IMG/VR virus record: IMGVR_UViG_3300010885_024139
Coordinates: 1 to 23,683 of that record
Source of the DNA: a virus
Strand: one strand, 5' to 3'
Length of the DNA stretch: 23,683 nucleotides
Positions within the stretch are counted from its first letter, which is position 1; every line of letters begins with the position of its first letter. Made by a program: the position numbers and the translations under genes. Shown piece after piece: positions 11,301 to 17,520 of this stretch. The notes under the pieces are model-generated. The model was not told the origin of the DNA, did not search any database, and saw only the letters and a program-made list of their open reading frames with translations.

Positions 11301-11787
11301 CGTGCTCGCGCTCGATTGAGCCTGGAGCTGCTGAGTGAGCGGAGGCAACTAGAGGACGAATTGACTCGTGAATAGAAGGATCAGCCGCAATCCACTGCGC
11401 GTTCTTCTTAAGAAACTCTTCAACGGAGATAGACGCGTTAAGAGTAGATAGTGGGTGACCTGCAACTAGTAGATCTATGTTATCTGTCTGGCTAGACGTG
11501 AACGTCTTTGTTGCAACGTTGAGGAAGCGTGACACCTCCTTGAGGACCGCAAAGCTGCGTGCCTCATAATCTAGCGATGATAGACTTGCGAGAGAACGGT
11601 TCATTACTGTAAGCGCGGAGCGTGGAGTTACATGACGCTCTTGAGGCAACTTAGAGTTTACATCCTTAACAAGTGCAAGAACCTGCTCGTGAAGAGAAAG
11701 GACAGGCATGTAGTTGCTGTCATTCTTCTTGCGCGCGGCCTTGCGCTTAAGTGTGCGCTCAATCTTCTCGTTTAGAGGTGCGTCCAC
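5377..11787 (-). CDS. Giant polyvalent-type virion protein with C-terminal PI3/4-kinase-like domain
   Basis: A protein of 2136 aa. The N-terminus (1-200) is helical and basic, and is followed near residue 206 by QWRDRLGRWVEMG, a variant of a motif also seen in the protease polyprotein. A Pro/Asp/Glu-rich middle contains two clear copies of a module starting near 610 (DDNPKIIA) and 815 (TDNPEIIA). A helix-turn-helix-like segment lies near 1063-1100 (SLEKVARDLGITREEVRRL), a KOW/SH3-like strand region near 1275-1345, and a possible GNAT-like region near 1510-1640. The C-terminal domain from about 1855 has kinase hallmarks: VK at K1886, catalytic-loop-like NNEDRHNGN with D1996 and N2001, and a metal-binding IDHA with D2020, closest in memory to type II PI4-kinase/HipA-like folds. 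The GTG start shares its G with the previous TAG (TAGTG) and has GGGAG upstream. It probably travels in or on the head; a role in host takeover after injection is inference. Confidence 0.8.
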   Translation of the reverse strand: MDAPLNEKIERTLKRKAARKKNDSNYMPVLSLHEQVLALVKDVNSKLPQERHVTPRSALTVMNRSLASLSSLDYEARSFAVLKEVSRFLNVATKTFTSSQTDNIDLLVAGHPLSTLNASISVEEFLKKNAQWIAADPSIHESIRPLVASAHSAAPGSIEREHAFARLNASKTLLASYFKIDNLSAIVAAFSSGNSSAAKRARVALQWRDRLGRWVEMGRGVNFRFRMPDGSIVTGRGTYIGAGGESKIERSGTGSSLTTDTGLIHVQGVPQIPSGLYTINSNNAVVYQARIPGMKAPEQGTFEGQFDKDIPSLEQVKAGRRETPIGWTWQRSFWASDDNYAVIPGRDGSPKFLKRIDANGGLGGLTIGEPRSWEEVNKMIEKDQPEFEKEIARIQAEEKEGQLPIGRIPGAKESDVVDPADLIEMQRQRAEENRARDEAAPQPQELPANRDLFGKPVPEGWTRDPNDASDTNYIREMPQRDGGTYQILAQQNPDGTYKAGSRYGWTPEPGTDGRGPLRRFESLEDVNKNGVPGIVEYLNRTFAEDNPIIVDDAPDEPPTPPSGGTPPKTPSPNVPSAPPLFQNFDVPEGAFKLRTVDYEPEGRVDEKSTDYDDNPKIIATRYTPQELVRGMSQALLGNSDDSAVADILNANVDDNDDVVDPADLPDSVDIASVRMGVPSGAGQLEFNAGAEFVPAEALYNALYLAGLDPNRVIANIYDSANGNNNNLNRLIEAQGGVPSAEEAQLVDDIVQEIRQLKEVSEPGDSPVANKKQASSPEPLPGSLIENIAIDFENPDYYIPNPQAYIPSQPDLDENGYTDNPEIIAGDYEVADLIEQFIAGITDGSGVVLLAFDNITVEVPIEAIRDALQLKGINTNQLLLDLKKESNDMSEDLTSLLPEQISNQKIKDKNGAEFELNLVKIGNVYEGALINKGNNNRIQIVVRDEDLQEAKRTLREAGRYIKQAANGDEAMDDGFIPNLDRVEQPQASETRTLQGHSQMIQDLVEQAGGSVDDDTADKIRDAIDQEGLVDWSEADDAEIIDAITEVAGAGIFGQASETPSAGASGKEIYERRMATGDSLEKVARDLGITREEVRRLESAYARTLNEDPARVGPPTTGERQAPETPEQDFAPFANNAVLNDLAGEVARAFSNGFGPENKVVGVYEEDDNGRAMIAVATEYTDENRVIIFLSSRDGITSSYSGVSPAWFDGPGANIGWRQLSPEESSAMSERIGSYTPDAPAVQPEPPADSADTPRDPSVDTPALATPTLQYPGPENRGYNVDNTVLDITGKVMGNGTRIRASRDGRTGTVIAVQNIDSRTGERIPYVRVRFDDGTIAVRSALKVRAIGDAQQIAPNEAQRQAPTPPPIPDVSERLNALALNPGAIATEGNIQGVNDLGTTPDRLKEFVNPDAKQSDFSVWGLRAGEIARAGRDRVKLESIKQAAIDYQLAVLANREPISQEEKERLSLEVTKKKEILDAMMKDTYGVRDSVTFGSNKYSLSFGGFSIFLGGTKEELESGNQPMSLSVSMNVLDANGRTIGSVSRTISGKQVTNPSTEDKNYEWMVKNNYLGINNAKDKKSGFATAYNRFMEDWYIANGVKEIHVQAAAGGGYQGGFVWALNGFNWETPTRAEGEVFSRLRAMRRSATKDGEIAQIDRLIEKANAAKLTDGGLDLNKTPTPMELALVGWYPGAKTWAGKELMSRNGWMGVKRLDPTAKEQIQSINYDQIRAARKRVEAKENKPNVSREFALKANSNEFETNNPALQPYMAEIRDVLQNNRSLAVLSPAAKNALSLYVSEQILQGEGRELPLNDVFQLRTALDAEEYADNPRMTARNFGVGDELAAADYQAIVNNQVPGFSSRVLGHDESGYNETYLVTHTDSGQVFYVKQDQLSQDYGIDAPQAEAEAGILIRALNMQGAYETRTVTSTNGALVMQQAGSSMNLGSAPEVAAKVYRRGGITRNDGSRLLFKEESLASNLYAPEDVVRMALLDLIINNEDRHNGNVLLAVDGRDPTRIRVLPIDHALAQLKPSRLDDFRIEDIMSVRGDSVYAATMPVLTQKLKEDELLAIFQNEANRMREALKGDSILPTGKELDMLIDRWGSVDNYRAAINSRLDALLKPDGSNHGEFKNVLKNRYWD

Positions 11788-13817
11788 TAGATATCTCCCT
11801 TACGCTTCCTTGGAAGTAAGTCTGCATCCTTAGATTCATAAAGTTTTGTCGCTAGGGTATATGCTCGCTCAAACGGGATATCCCCGTCTCTGACACCGCG
11901 TAGCCATGCTCCGCGTAGCGCTGGGATTGCCTCATATCCTAGAGATGAATACTCGGCCATCGCATGAATAGCGTGCTCCGGTGAGCCGTACTCGTCTGCA
12001 GATCTAAGTGCGATAGATAGAAGTTCATGTTGCATTATTGATGCCTCTGCGCGAGATGATCTAGGATGCGCCTTAGGCAAAAGATCGTTGTCCTGCTTGT
12101 AATTTGGATTTGCAGGAGAGCCAGACCTTAAAAGTTTAAGGAACGCGTTAACACGTGCCATTGCCCAGCCGTCACGCGTCATACCTGGTCGGTGACTAGA
12201 TGAGAACGCACCTGAGCCTCTACGATAGACAGCCTTTAACATCGGAAGAGTTGCCTTACGTCCAGGCTTTGCGTTTTCGTTATGCGCCTCTACCTTATTG
12301 CGAAGACCAGCCTCTGTTCTTGCGGAGAAAACAATCTTCTTAGATCCAGCTGCAGATCCTGGCTTGTTTGTTTTCGAGCCGTGAATGCGATCTTTCTTTG
12401 GAGCAGGCTTAGAGCTTGCCGCGGTTATAGGTCCGCCGACTGCCCACGCGTTACATGTGCGTGTAGCCGCACACTTGAAGTCTAGTGCCTCGCAGTAGCC
12501 AAGATCGGCTTGGTCGATAGCTGCGTCAGCGTCTACCGCACTTGAGTCACCTTGCTCTAATCCTGATGATATACAGTCAAGCATCTTTGGGGTGCGAATA
12601 AAGAATACACAGTTTCCGCACACCGCGGTCTTTGCTTCCTCAGCAGTTGTCTTCCACTTGTCAGCTTTTTCCTGCCAAAATTCTTCGTTTGGTTCTTGAG
12701 GATTCAACGGGCCGTAGCCAACGTTGTCAATTGCATTTTGACGATTCTTTAGGTTAACTTGAATATCCTGTGTTGCGACAGGACATGCGTCAGGTTCAAC
12801 GGCAGCGGTGATCTGGCTGTCTTCAACCTTAACTACTCCGTCAGGGATAACCGCAAAGCGGCACTTGCCGTCGTCTTCAATTGGTTGCTCAATAATCTTG
12901 CAAACACCTGGACCTTCGTAGAGTACACAGTTGATGCACTTAACTCCAATGTCCTTATATTCGTTCTCAGCAGCAGGAGTGTATCCTGCCCAGATACCTG
13001 TGCGGTCCTCGTTAAACTTTCCATATTTGTCAGCGATCTCTAGTAGAGCTGCGGCAAGATCTTGTTCCTCGGCGACGATAACTCCCGCTGCCTGAAGAGC
13101 TTCAGTTTGTTGCTCTTGAAAAGAAAAATACATGTCCTGCGAGCTATATTGTCCATATTCGGTTGCAGAGAGACATTGGGTACACACACAACCGGAGTCA
13201 CATAGGCACTGTCCTCCGTCACATCCTGGGCATACACAGCCAGCAACACCGCATAGTGGGCAACCGTCTGCATCATCCATAAGCTGTTCAACAACAGGAG
13301 TGTCTCCTGCGTCTAAAAGTTCAACAGCTTCAGATTTTCCCGGCATACCTGAATCACTAGGTGTTAGGTAGGCACTGATCTGCCAACGCCATTTCTTGTG
13401 CATGTCATCACGCTCTGCAAGGAAGTTAAGAACACCTTGCTCGTTGTAGTTGGTGGCAACCTCTAGGGCTTGGCCAATAACCGCGATGAGTATATCATTT
13501 GCCGCGTGGAGATCTTGCAGCATAAGCATAGGGTCGTTATTAATGTCCATGTCCTGTGTTTGATTTAGAGCAATAAAGTCTTGAAGCTTATACGGAGCGT
13601 TGCTTCCCATCTTTAACATTAGCTCTGCTAGTGGATCTACTGAGCTATAAACATCCTCGTAGATCTCCTGGAAGAAGTCGTGGAACTCTGCGAAGTCACG
13701 CCCTTTAACGTTCCAGTGATGACCATGCGCCTTAAAGTACATAGTTACGGCGCTGCCTAGAACTACGGCAATTGAGCCGCTAAGCTCTGAATGGCTAGAG
13801 TCTTGATTTTGATGCAT
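11787..13817 (-). CDS. Dps/ferritin-like domain fused to cysteine-rich and phage head-associated modules
   Basis: A protein of 676 aa. Residues about 10-152 match Dps (mini-ferritin): HGHHWNVKGRDFAEFH, then SVDPLAE. By alignment from memory with E. coli Dps, ferroxidase ligands correspond to H34, H46, D61 and E65; the usual D67 position is Q50. Residues 186-215 hold ten cysteines in thirty positions. C294, C297, C306 and C319 form a four-cysteine module like high-potential iron-sulfur proteins. C400, C403, C415, C442, C449 and C455 form another phage cysteine module ending CNAWAVGGPI. Residues 497-585 carry a phage head-associated module (YRRGSGAFSSSHRPG, RVNAFLKLLR, DNDLLPKAHP). The ATG overlaps the portal stop (TAATG) behind AAGGAG, implying coupled translation with portal. 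It is therefore likely a structural or packaged protein that may bind iron, zinc or DNA; whether the cysteines hold Fe-S or Zn is unknown. Confidence 0.82.
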   Translation of the reverse strand: MHQNQDSSHSELSGSIAVVLGSAVTMYFKAHGHHWNVKGRDFAEFHDFFQEIYEDVYSSVDPLAELMLKMGSNAPYKLQDFIALNQTQDMDINNDPMLMLQDLHAANDILIAVIGQALEVATNYNEQGVLNFLAERDDMHKKWRWQISAYLTPSDSGMPGKSEAVELLDAGDTPVVEQLMDDADGCPLCGVAGCVCPGCDGGQCLCDSGCVCTQCLSATEYGQYSSQDMYFSFQEQQTEALQAAGVIVAEEQDLAAALLEIADKYGKFNEDRTGIWAGYTPAAENEYKDIGVKCINCVLYEGPGVCKIIEQPIEDDGKCRFAVIPDGVVKVEDSQITAAVEPDACPVATQDIQVNLKNRQNAIDNVGYGPLNPQEPNEEFWQEKADKWKTTAEEAKTAVCGNCVFFIRTPKMLDCISSGLEQGDSSAVDADAAIDQADLGYCEALDFKCAATRTCNAWAVGGPITAASSKPAPKKDRIHGSKTNKPGSAAGSKKIVFSARTEAGLRNKVEAHNENAKPGRKATLPMLKAVYRRGSGAFSSSHRPGMTRDGWAMARVNAFLKLLRSGSPANPNYKQDNDLLPKAHPRSSRAEASIMQHELLSIALRSADEYGSPEHAIHAMAEYSSLGYEAIPALRGAWLRGVRDGDIPFERAYTLATKLYESKDADLLPRKRKGDI

Positions 13818-15547
13818 TACTTTACTCCTTCTTGTGGTTCCTGTAGCGCTGCTGGCAGTTCTTCTTCAACTGGCTCCGGCGCAGGGGCAGGTGTTGCGCC
13901 TTCTAGAATCTGTTGAATCTCGGGAGGAACGGGCGAGGCAGACTCAGCCTGCTGTGCATCGCGGACAGACTTCATAACGTCTGGAGCGATGGCTCCGATC
14001 ATTGCCTCTGTAAGTTCTGGTGAGAGGCTGCCCTTCTCTACGAGCATGCGGATGGCAAGCTCTGTTGAGTCTGGAGCGTCGGCGGCCGCAAAGCCGTGAG
14101 CGCGACGCCATGTCTCGTATGAGACTGCCATCTTTTCAAATCCTGAGTCAGCGTCCGCTGCACGGTCATTACGTGTGGCAACCTGTGAGGGATCAAACCA
14201 AACGGTGATACGTCGAACGTCCTCCTCGGCAAACCCTCCCGCTAAAAGAGCAGGGCGTAGATATGCAACTGTAAGCGCGTCGGCGATAAGAAGCATCAAC
14301 GGTTCGATGTGGGACTTGTATAGCGCTTCATCAATTTGAAGAGCGTTCGAGTATTTCACATTGGCAAGACCAGTAACTATATCCTTTGGAACATCTAGAC
14401 CTTGAAGGATACGTTCTAGCACACGGTCTGCACGTTGAGCCAACGCAGGGTCGAACGAACGCTCAAACTTAAACTGCTTAATCTTGTCGCCAAGTTCCGC
14501 AGGTCCTCGAATAATAAGTGGAACAACCGCCGATGCGGAGTCCTCGTCACGAATTGGAGTCGTCATTGCGTCCATGAGTTGGTCCTCAAACTCATCCGCT
14601 GCCTCCTCGGCAGTCATGCCAGGATTTAGATCGTTCTCGTCATCATATGGGTAATCAGGATCTGGAGACGCGGCAACGGCAAGGCCGTCTGGGAGATATA
14701 AGGCTCCGGCGTTTAGACGTGAGCGCGCGGTAGCGCGAAACGTGCGGTTAAGCAAAAGTAGCTCTGAGCAAAGATCAAGCAGACCGCGCAACGAGGAATC
14801 AGCCTCTTCAGAGTAACGAGGGTGAGCTCTCCAGATACGACCAACGAAAGCGGTGTTAGGAAGCTTAGCTGCGTTAGCGCCTGAGCGAGAAGACGAGGTT
14901 CCGATAATGTCGCGACGAGGAACTATGACATACGCGTTCTTGGAGTCAAGTTGCAGCTCGTCTGTTGAGCGAATGTCCCAGGACTCCTTAATTCCTGAGC
15001 CTTTGCGCTCCGGCGATTGAACAAGATAACATTCGCCTGTAACTGAAAGATTAAGGGCTGCATCCTTTAGAAGACCAGCCTGTCCGCCGTATGCGGAGTC
15101 TAGACGTGATAGCGCGCGCTCAGCTGCCGCGGCAAGACGCGAATCAATGACGTTGCTGTCGCGAGCAGGGACTGGACTTTCCGCAGGGTTATCAACTACC
15201 GCCGCGTATAGACGAATACGTGAAACTACAGATGCAACTAGGTTAAAGGCATACTTGATTTCGCCGATGGCGTCATAGTATTCCCAGGCTTCACTTTGCC
15301 AGTCACTTGATCCGCCGGTGCGGCGTTGCTTAAATCTTTCAACCTCGCCCTTGTCGTTAATCTGCAACTGAACTGCCGCGGCTGTAAGAGCGCGAGGAGC
15401 AGAGTAAGGAACTGCCTGGGCGTAGGTGACACCTTGGTAGACTACAGACGCTGGCTTAACATCACGAGGTGCCTGTGCGGTGATACGACGAGGACGGGAA
15501 TTGGAGCCTGAAGGCTTCTTACTATTATCCTTAGAGAATAGTCCCAC
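13817..15547 (-). CDS. Portal protein
   Basis: A 576-aa protein that forms the dodecameric ring at the head vertex through which DNA is packed and ejected. It matches actinophage portal proteins: an N-terminal basic, disordered tail (KKPSGSNSRPRRI); an entry segment DAIGEIKYAFNLVASVVSRIRLYA; a core with GECYLVQ, RIWRAHPRYSEEADSSLRG and LDLCSELLLLNR; the region FERSFDPALAQRADRVLERILQ; and GLDVPKDIVTG, KYSNALQIDEALYKSHIEPL. Length fits the family (about 450-600). The C-terminal 40 residues are Pro/Glu-rich. The start is GTG at 15547 with GAGGAG seven bases ahead. It begins 39 bases after the DUF1360 gene and its stop overlaps the next gene's ATG. The order terminase, portal, protease agrees with the standard head module even though lysis genes intervene. 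Confidence 0.93.
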   Translation of the reverse strand: MGLFSKDNSKKPSGSNSRPRRITAQAPRDVKPASVVYQGVTYAQAVPYSAPRALTAAAVQLQINDKGEVERFKQRRTGGSSDWQSEAWEYYDAIGEIKYAFNLVASVVSRIRLYAAVVDNPAESPVPARDSNVIDSRLAAAAERALSRLDSAYGGQAGLLKDAALNLSVTGECYLVQSPERKGSGIKESWDIRSTDELQLDSKNAYVIVPRRDIIGTSSSRSGANAAKLPNTAFVGRIWRAHPRYSEEADSSLRGLLDLCSELLLLNRTFRATARSRLNAGALYLPDGLAVAASPDPDYPYDDENDLNPGMTAEEAADEFEDQLMDAMTTPIRDEDSASAVVPLIIRGPAELGDKIKQFKFERSFDPALAQRADRVLERILQGLDVPKDIVTGLANVKYSNALQIDEALYKSHIEPLMLLIADALTVAYLRPALLAGGFAEEDVRRITVWFDPSQVATRNDRAADADSGFEKMAVSYETWRRAHGFAAADAPDSTELAIRMLVEKGSLSPELTEAMIGAIAPDVMKSVRDAQQAESASPVPPEIQQILEGATPAPAPEPVEEELPAALQEPQEGVK

Positions 15548-15586
15548 GTGTTACTCCTCGTCTTTTGTTAACGGAGCGCTGAGTCA

Positions 15587-15895
15587 CTACTGATCCAAAC
15601 GCGCAGTTATGAGGCCTGCTATAGCAGACAGGGTAAATATACACCCAATTAGAATAGTGATACTTGGAAATAGAGCGTAGGAGAACACAACAGGGAGCGC
15701 GACCCACAAGGAGACGCACCAAGGGCACGTAAGGAAGTATCCTATCTGAGAAGAGTGCGGAGGCTTTCTATCCCAGATCCAGTCACGGACCGGAGCTAGC
15801 AACTCATCCAAAACGATGACTCGTGTCAATCGGTAGACAAATAGGGCAAGGATAATTACGTGCAAGACAGACATCTTTTCAATTACTGAGTTCAT
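15587..15895 (-). CDS. DUF1360-family small membrane protein
   Basis: A 102-aa protein. Three hydrophobic segments at about residues 9-28, 51-76 and 79-99 predict an inner-membrane protein. The signature of DUF1360 is present: YRLTRVIVLDE after the first helix, then PP, GYFLTCPWCVSLWVA with a CPWC motif at 57-60. Function of the family is unknown; it recurs in Gram-positive and actinobacterial phages. I chose the ATG at 15895 because it overlaps the previous stop as ATGA and has AAGGA nine bases ahead; an upstream in-frame start at 15970 would lie wholly inside the preceding gene. It sits between a CxxC protein and portal. A holin-like or superinfection-exclusion role is conceivable but unsupported. 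Confidence 0.85.
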   Translation of the reverse strand: MNSVIEKMSVLHVIILALFVYRLTRVIVLDELLAPVRDWIWDRKPPHSSQIGYFLTCPWCVSLWVALPVVFSYALFPSITILIGCIFTLSAIAGLITARLDQ

Positions 15896-16284
15896 TCGGT
15901 AGGGTCCTTTACTGAGTCCATTGTTATGTAAGGGCTCCAAGATCGCAGTCTGCTGCCGCAGGTTGAGCAACCTTGAGTCTTACGAAATGCCATAATCTTC
16001 CCTGACTGCATAAGCGCCTGGGAATCCGTTGATTTATCTCCTGACCAATTAAGGTTCGAGATTTTCTCGCGGAAAATTAACCGCGGTCCTGAGTGGTAGT
16101 CTCCTGCGACCATAAAGATTAGTTCGTTGTGGTCGTTGTTAAGAATCACAACGCGAACACGCTCTAGAAACTTGTTGCCGTTAGGCAGCTGGTCGAGCTG
16201 TGTAGACGCTGTTGTAAAATCATCTAAGACTCCGGGCGCAATCGCAACTATTGTTGCGGGAAAGAAATCATGAATTACCTTCAT
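15892..16284 (-). CDS. Hypothetical protein with C-terminal CxxC motif, 130 aa
   Basis: Not recognised with a function. The N-terminal 75 residues alternate short hydrophobic stretches typical of a beta-rich fold (TIVAIAPGVL, RVRVVILNN, ELIFMVAGDYH). The C-terminus carries SGKIMAFRKTQGCSTCGSRLRSW with C106 and C109; a single CxxC with a basic, Trp-containing flank could bind zinc in a dimer or nucleic acid. No signal peptide or membrane helix is visible. The ATG at 16284 overlaps the stop of the preceding helix-turn-helix gene (ATGA), and its own stop overlaps the DUF1360 start in the same way, so all three are expressed as a coupled unit. Confidence 0.78.
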   Translation of the reverse strand: MKVIHDFFPATIVAIAPGVLDDFTTASTQLDQLPNGNKFLERVRVVILNNDHNELIFMVAGDYHSGPRLIFREKISNLNWSGDKSTDSQALMQSGKIMAFRKTQGCSTCGSRLRSWSPYITMDSVKDPTE

Positions 16285-16772
16285 TGGGCGAGCGCCTTAT
16301 CTACTCTGCGTTTCATTGCGCGATAGGTAACTCCTGAGGCACGGGCTAACTCTGACACTGTAACACCCTTGTTGTAAAGATTTCCTGCGATGTTGGTAAG
16401 CTCCTGATTTGCGGTGAAGGAAACGGATGACGGATTTGTTCTTGCGCGGAAGCGCCGAGCAACAGGTGACAGACGCGCAATGTGCAGTTGCTCATCGAGC
16501 GGAATACCTGGAGACCTAGGACGTTTACGTCTTGACTTAGGCTTAGGTTGAGGCGGGGTAGGGGTCGCGGTGATAAACTCGAACTCGGGAGTATCCTTGA
16601 CAACCCAGCTGCGAATCGTGGATCTACGGCGAGGAGGCGAGAACGCATCGGCGATGGACTGAAGCGTCCAGCCTGCATCATTGAGATCCTTTACTCGACG
16701 CCAGAGCTTGTCCTTAGATAGCGAGGCGAGTAGATCTACCTCGCTCCTTGGAAGATCGGGTGTGTGCGCCAT
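16281..16772 (-). CDS. Helix-turn-helix DNA-binding protein at head of the head-gene operon
   Basis: A 163-aa protein with two helix-turn-helix-like segments: residues about 31-58 (GWTLQSIADAF, then RSTIRSWV) and 132-160 (GVTVSELARASGVTYRAMKRRVDKAL). They are joined by a Pro/Lys/Arg-rich linker (PPQPKPKSRRKRPRSPG). This suggests a DNA-binding protein, either a regulator of the late operon or a small-terminase-like packaging protein; TerS proteins often have such N-terminal helices, but this gene is not next to the large terminase. No Shine-Dalgarno precedes the ATG. A TACAGT box lies six bases ahead of the ATG, so the mRNA is probably leaderless. Two 13-base direct repeats lie 28-65 bases upstream and may be operators, possibly for this protein itself (inference). 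Confidence 0.78.
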   Translation of the reverse strand: MAHTPDLPRSEVDLLASLSKDKLWRRVKDLNDAGWTLQSIADAFSPPRRRSTIRSWVVKDTPEFEFITATPTPPQPKPKSRRKRPRSPGIPLDEQLHIARLSPVARRFRARTNPSSVSFTANQELTNIAGNLYNKGVTVSELARASGVTYRAMKRRVDKALAQ

Positions 16773-16778
16773 GAGAAT

Positions 16779-16810
16779 ACTGTATCACCTTCGAGGACGA
16801 ATGTGTACAA
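16779..16810 (-). promoter_or_regulatory. Candidate promoter for a leaderless late-operon mRNA
   Basis: On the minus strand, TACAGT (16784-16779) is preceded by TGA, giving an extended -10 box. A TTGTAC hexamer at 16810-16805 could serve as -35 but with a long 20-base spacer. Only six bases separate the -10 from the ATG, so transcription would begin at or next to the start codon. No Shine-Dalgarno is present, consistent with a leaderless transcript as is common in actinobacteria. Confidence 0.5.
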
Positions 16811-16837
16811 ACTGCGCTTATAGTAATGTGTACAAAC
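16800..16837. repeat. Direct repeat pair AATGTGTACAAAC, probable operators
   Basis: The 13-mer AATGTGTACAAAC occurs perfectly at 16800-16812 and 16825-16837, a 25-base start-to-start distance. Its core TGTACA is self-complementary, so each copy could bind a dimer. The downstream copy contains the putative -35 hexamer of the late operon. A related ATGTGTAC also spans the terminase start at 21016-21023. Confidence 0.6.
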
Positions 16838-16897
16838 GAAGCAGAAGCAGTACCTTTTGGTTAAAATGGCTTGGAGGTGAGAAAGGGTTACGTATAG

Positions 16898-16940
16898 GGA
16901 GAGGGGTTTTCAAAAACGTCTCCAACATTTTTTTCTTTTA
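16898..16940 (+). terminator. Plus-strand intrinsic-terminator-like hairpin
   Basis: On the plus strand, GGAGA (16898-16902) pairs with TCTCC (16919-16923), enclosing an inner GTTTT/AAAAC stem. It is followed by seven Ts at 16928-16934 and more T-rich sequence. It faces the minus-strand terminator at 16963-17008. No plus-strand gene is visible, so it would end a short non-coding transcript or guard against antisense readthrough. Confidence 0.4.
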
Positions 16941-16962
16941 TTGTATAAAAATAAATAAAATA

Positions 16963-17008
16963 GAATTAGAAATAAAAGAAGACTGGCTAGTGCCTAGGCA
17001 CCTGCCAG
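16963..17008 (-). terminator. Rho-independent terminator after the lysis block
   Basis: On the minus strand, CTGGC and GCCAG (17008-17004 and 16987-16983) form the outer stem. GTGCC and GGCAC form an inner stem around a TA loop, separated from the outer stem by a two-base internal loop. A T-rich run (TCTTCTTTTATTTCT) follows. It lies about 20 bases after the peptidoglycan-binding gene's stop, in the 254-base non-coding stretch 16773-17026, which otherwise holds the repeats, the promoter and the opposite hairpin. Confidence 0.75.
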
Positions 17009-17026
17009 CCTCCTCTACTTAAAGGT

Positions 17027-17494
17027 TTAGAGTACTACGTTAACGTGTACATCTCCTTCAAAGATCTTGATAAAGGTTTCAGAGTCAACAGATCCTGTGA
17101 CGTCCATTCCCTTGTCAGCCTGGAAGTCCTTGATTGAAGCTACAGTCTCATCACCTAACCAACCATCCTTGTCAGCGTCAGCGTCCTTGTAACCAAGTTC
17201 AATGAGTCGACGTTGTAGATGATGTACTGTCAATGACTTGCGTGCATAGACATTTTTGTATACACAGTTAGCGAGCATGACGTCATCGACGTCGCCACCA
17301 CTGACTGCCTGGCTAACATGATGTGCAGCCTTGACTTCAGGCTCAGGCATAGGTTCCTCAGCAATTACTTGCTCAGGCTCTACGATAGACTCATGTACTT
17401 CTTCTTCAACCTCAACAGGTGCTTCAGCTATAACCTCTTCGGTTACCGCATCTATGTCGCCCGCAGGCTCGATGTATTCTTCTTCTATACTCAT
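17027..17494 (-). CDS. Acidic protein with C-terminal peptidoglycan-binding domain
   Basis: A 155-aa protein. Residues 1-56 are extremely acidic and Val/Pro-rich (many E, pattern EEV/EAPVEVE), probably disordered. Residues about 88-146 match PG_binding_1: LTVHHLQRRLIELGY, DKDGWLGDETVASIKDFQADKG, VTGSVDSETF. Such domains hold cell-wall hydrolases on peptidoglycan. There is no catalytic domain and no signal peptide, so it may act with the neighbouring lysozyme-like protein, reach the wall after holin opening, or be a virion component. A TATATT box sits six bases before the ATG and no close Shine-Dalgarno exists (nearest AGGA is 13 bases off), so leaderless translation is possible. It starts 26 bases after the lysozyme stop and is followed by a strong terminator. 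Confidence 0.82.
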   Translation of the reverse strand: MSIEEEYIEPAGDIDAVTEEVIAEAPVEVEEEVHESIVEPEQVIAEEPMPEPEVKAAHHVSQAVSGGDVDDVMLANCVYKNVYARKSLTVHHLQRRLIELGYKDADADKDGWLGDETVASIKDFQADKGMDVTGSVDSETFIKIFEGDVHVNVVL

Positions 17495-17500
17495 GTGAAT

Positions 17501-17513
17501 AATATATTCCTAT
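17501..17513 (-). promoter_or_regulatory. Possible leaderless promoter box of the peptidoglycan-binding gene
   Basis: TATATT (17506-17501, minus strand) lies six bases ahead of the ATG, the same geometry as the 16772 gene. The surrounding AGGAATATATTATTC strongly resembles AGGAATATAGTTATTC at the promoter near 19236-19252, pointing to a shared control element. No convincing -35 box is present. Confidence 0.35.
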
Positions 17514-17520
17514 CCTGAGA

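Noticed and set aside
1162-15511. Many other plus-strand and minus-strand frames of 60-145 codons inside the head genes
   Set aside because: They lie within long, well-supported genes, have implausible composition (Arg/Ser/Pro- or Cys-rich) and no suitable start signals.
16281-16772. Small terminase subunit
   Set aside because: Helix-turn-helix content allows it, but distance from the large terminase and lack of family-specific features do not support a firm call.
16681-17022. A 113-codon open frame on the plus strand
   Set aside because: It runs antisense through the helix-turn-helix gene start, the repeats and both terminators, has a low-complexity Lys/Ile/Phe-rich tail and no ribosome-binding site.
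17160-17190. EF-hand calcium site (DADKDGWLGDET) in the peptidoglycan-binding protein
   Set aside because: The twelfth position is Thr, not Glu, and DGxxGxxT is the ordinary signature of peptidoglycan-binding domains.
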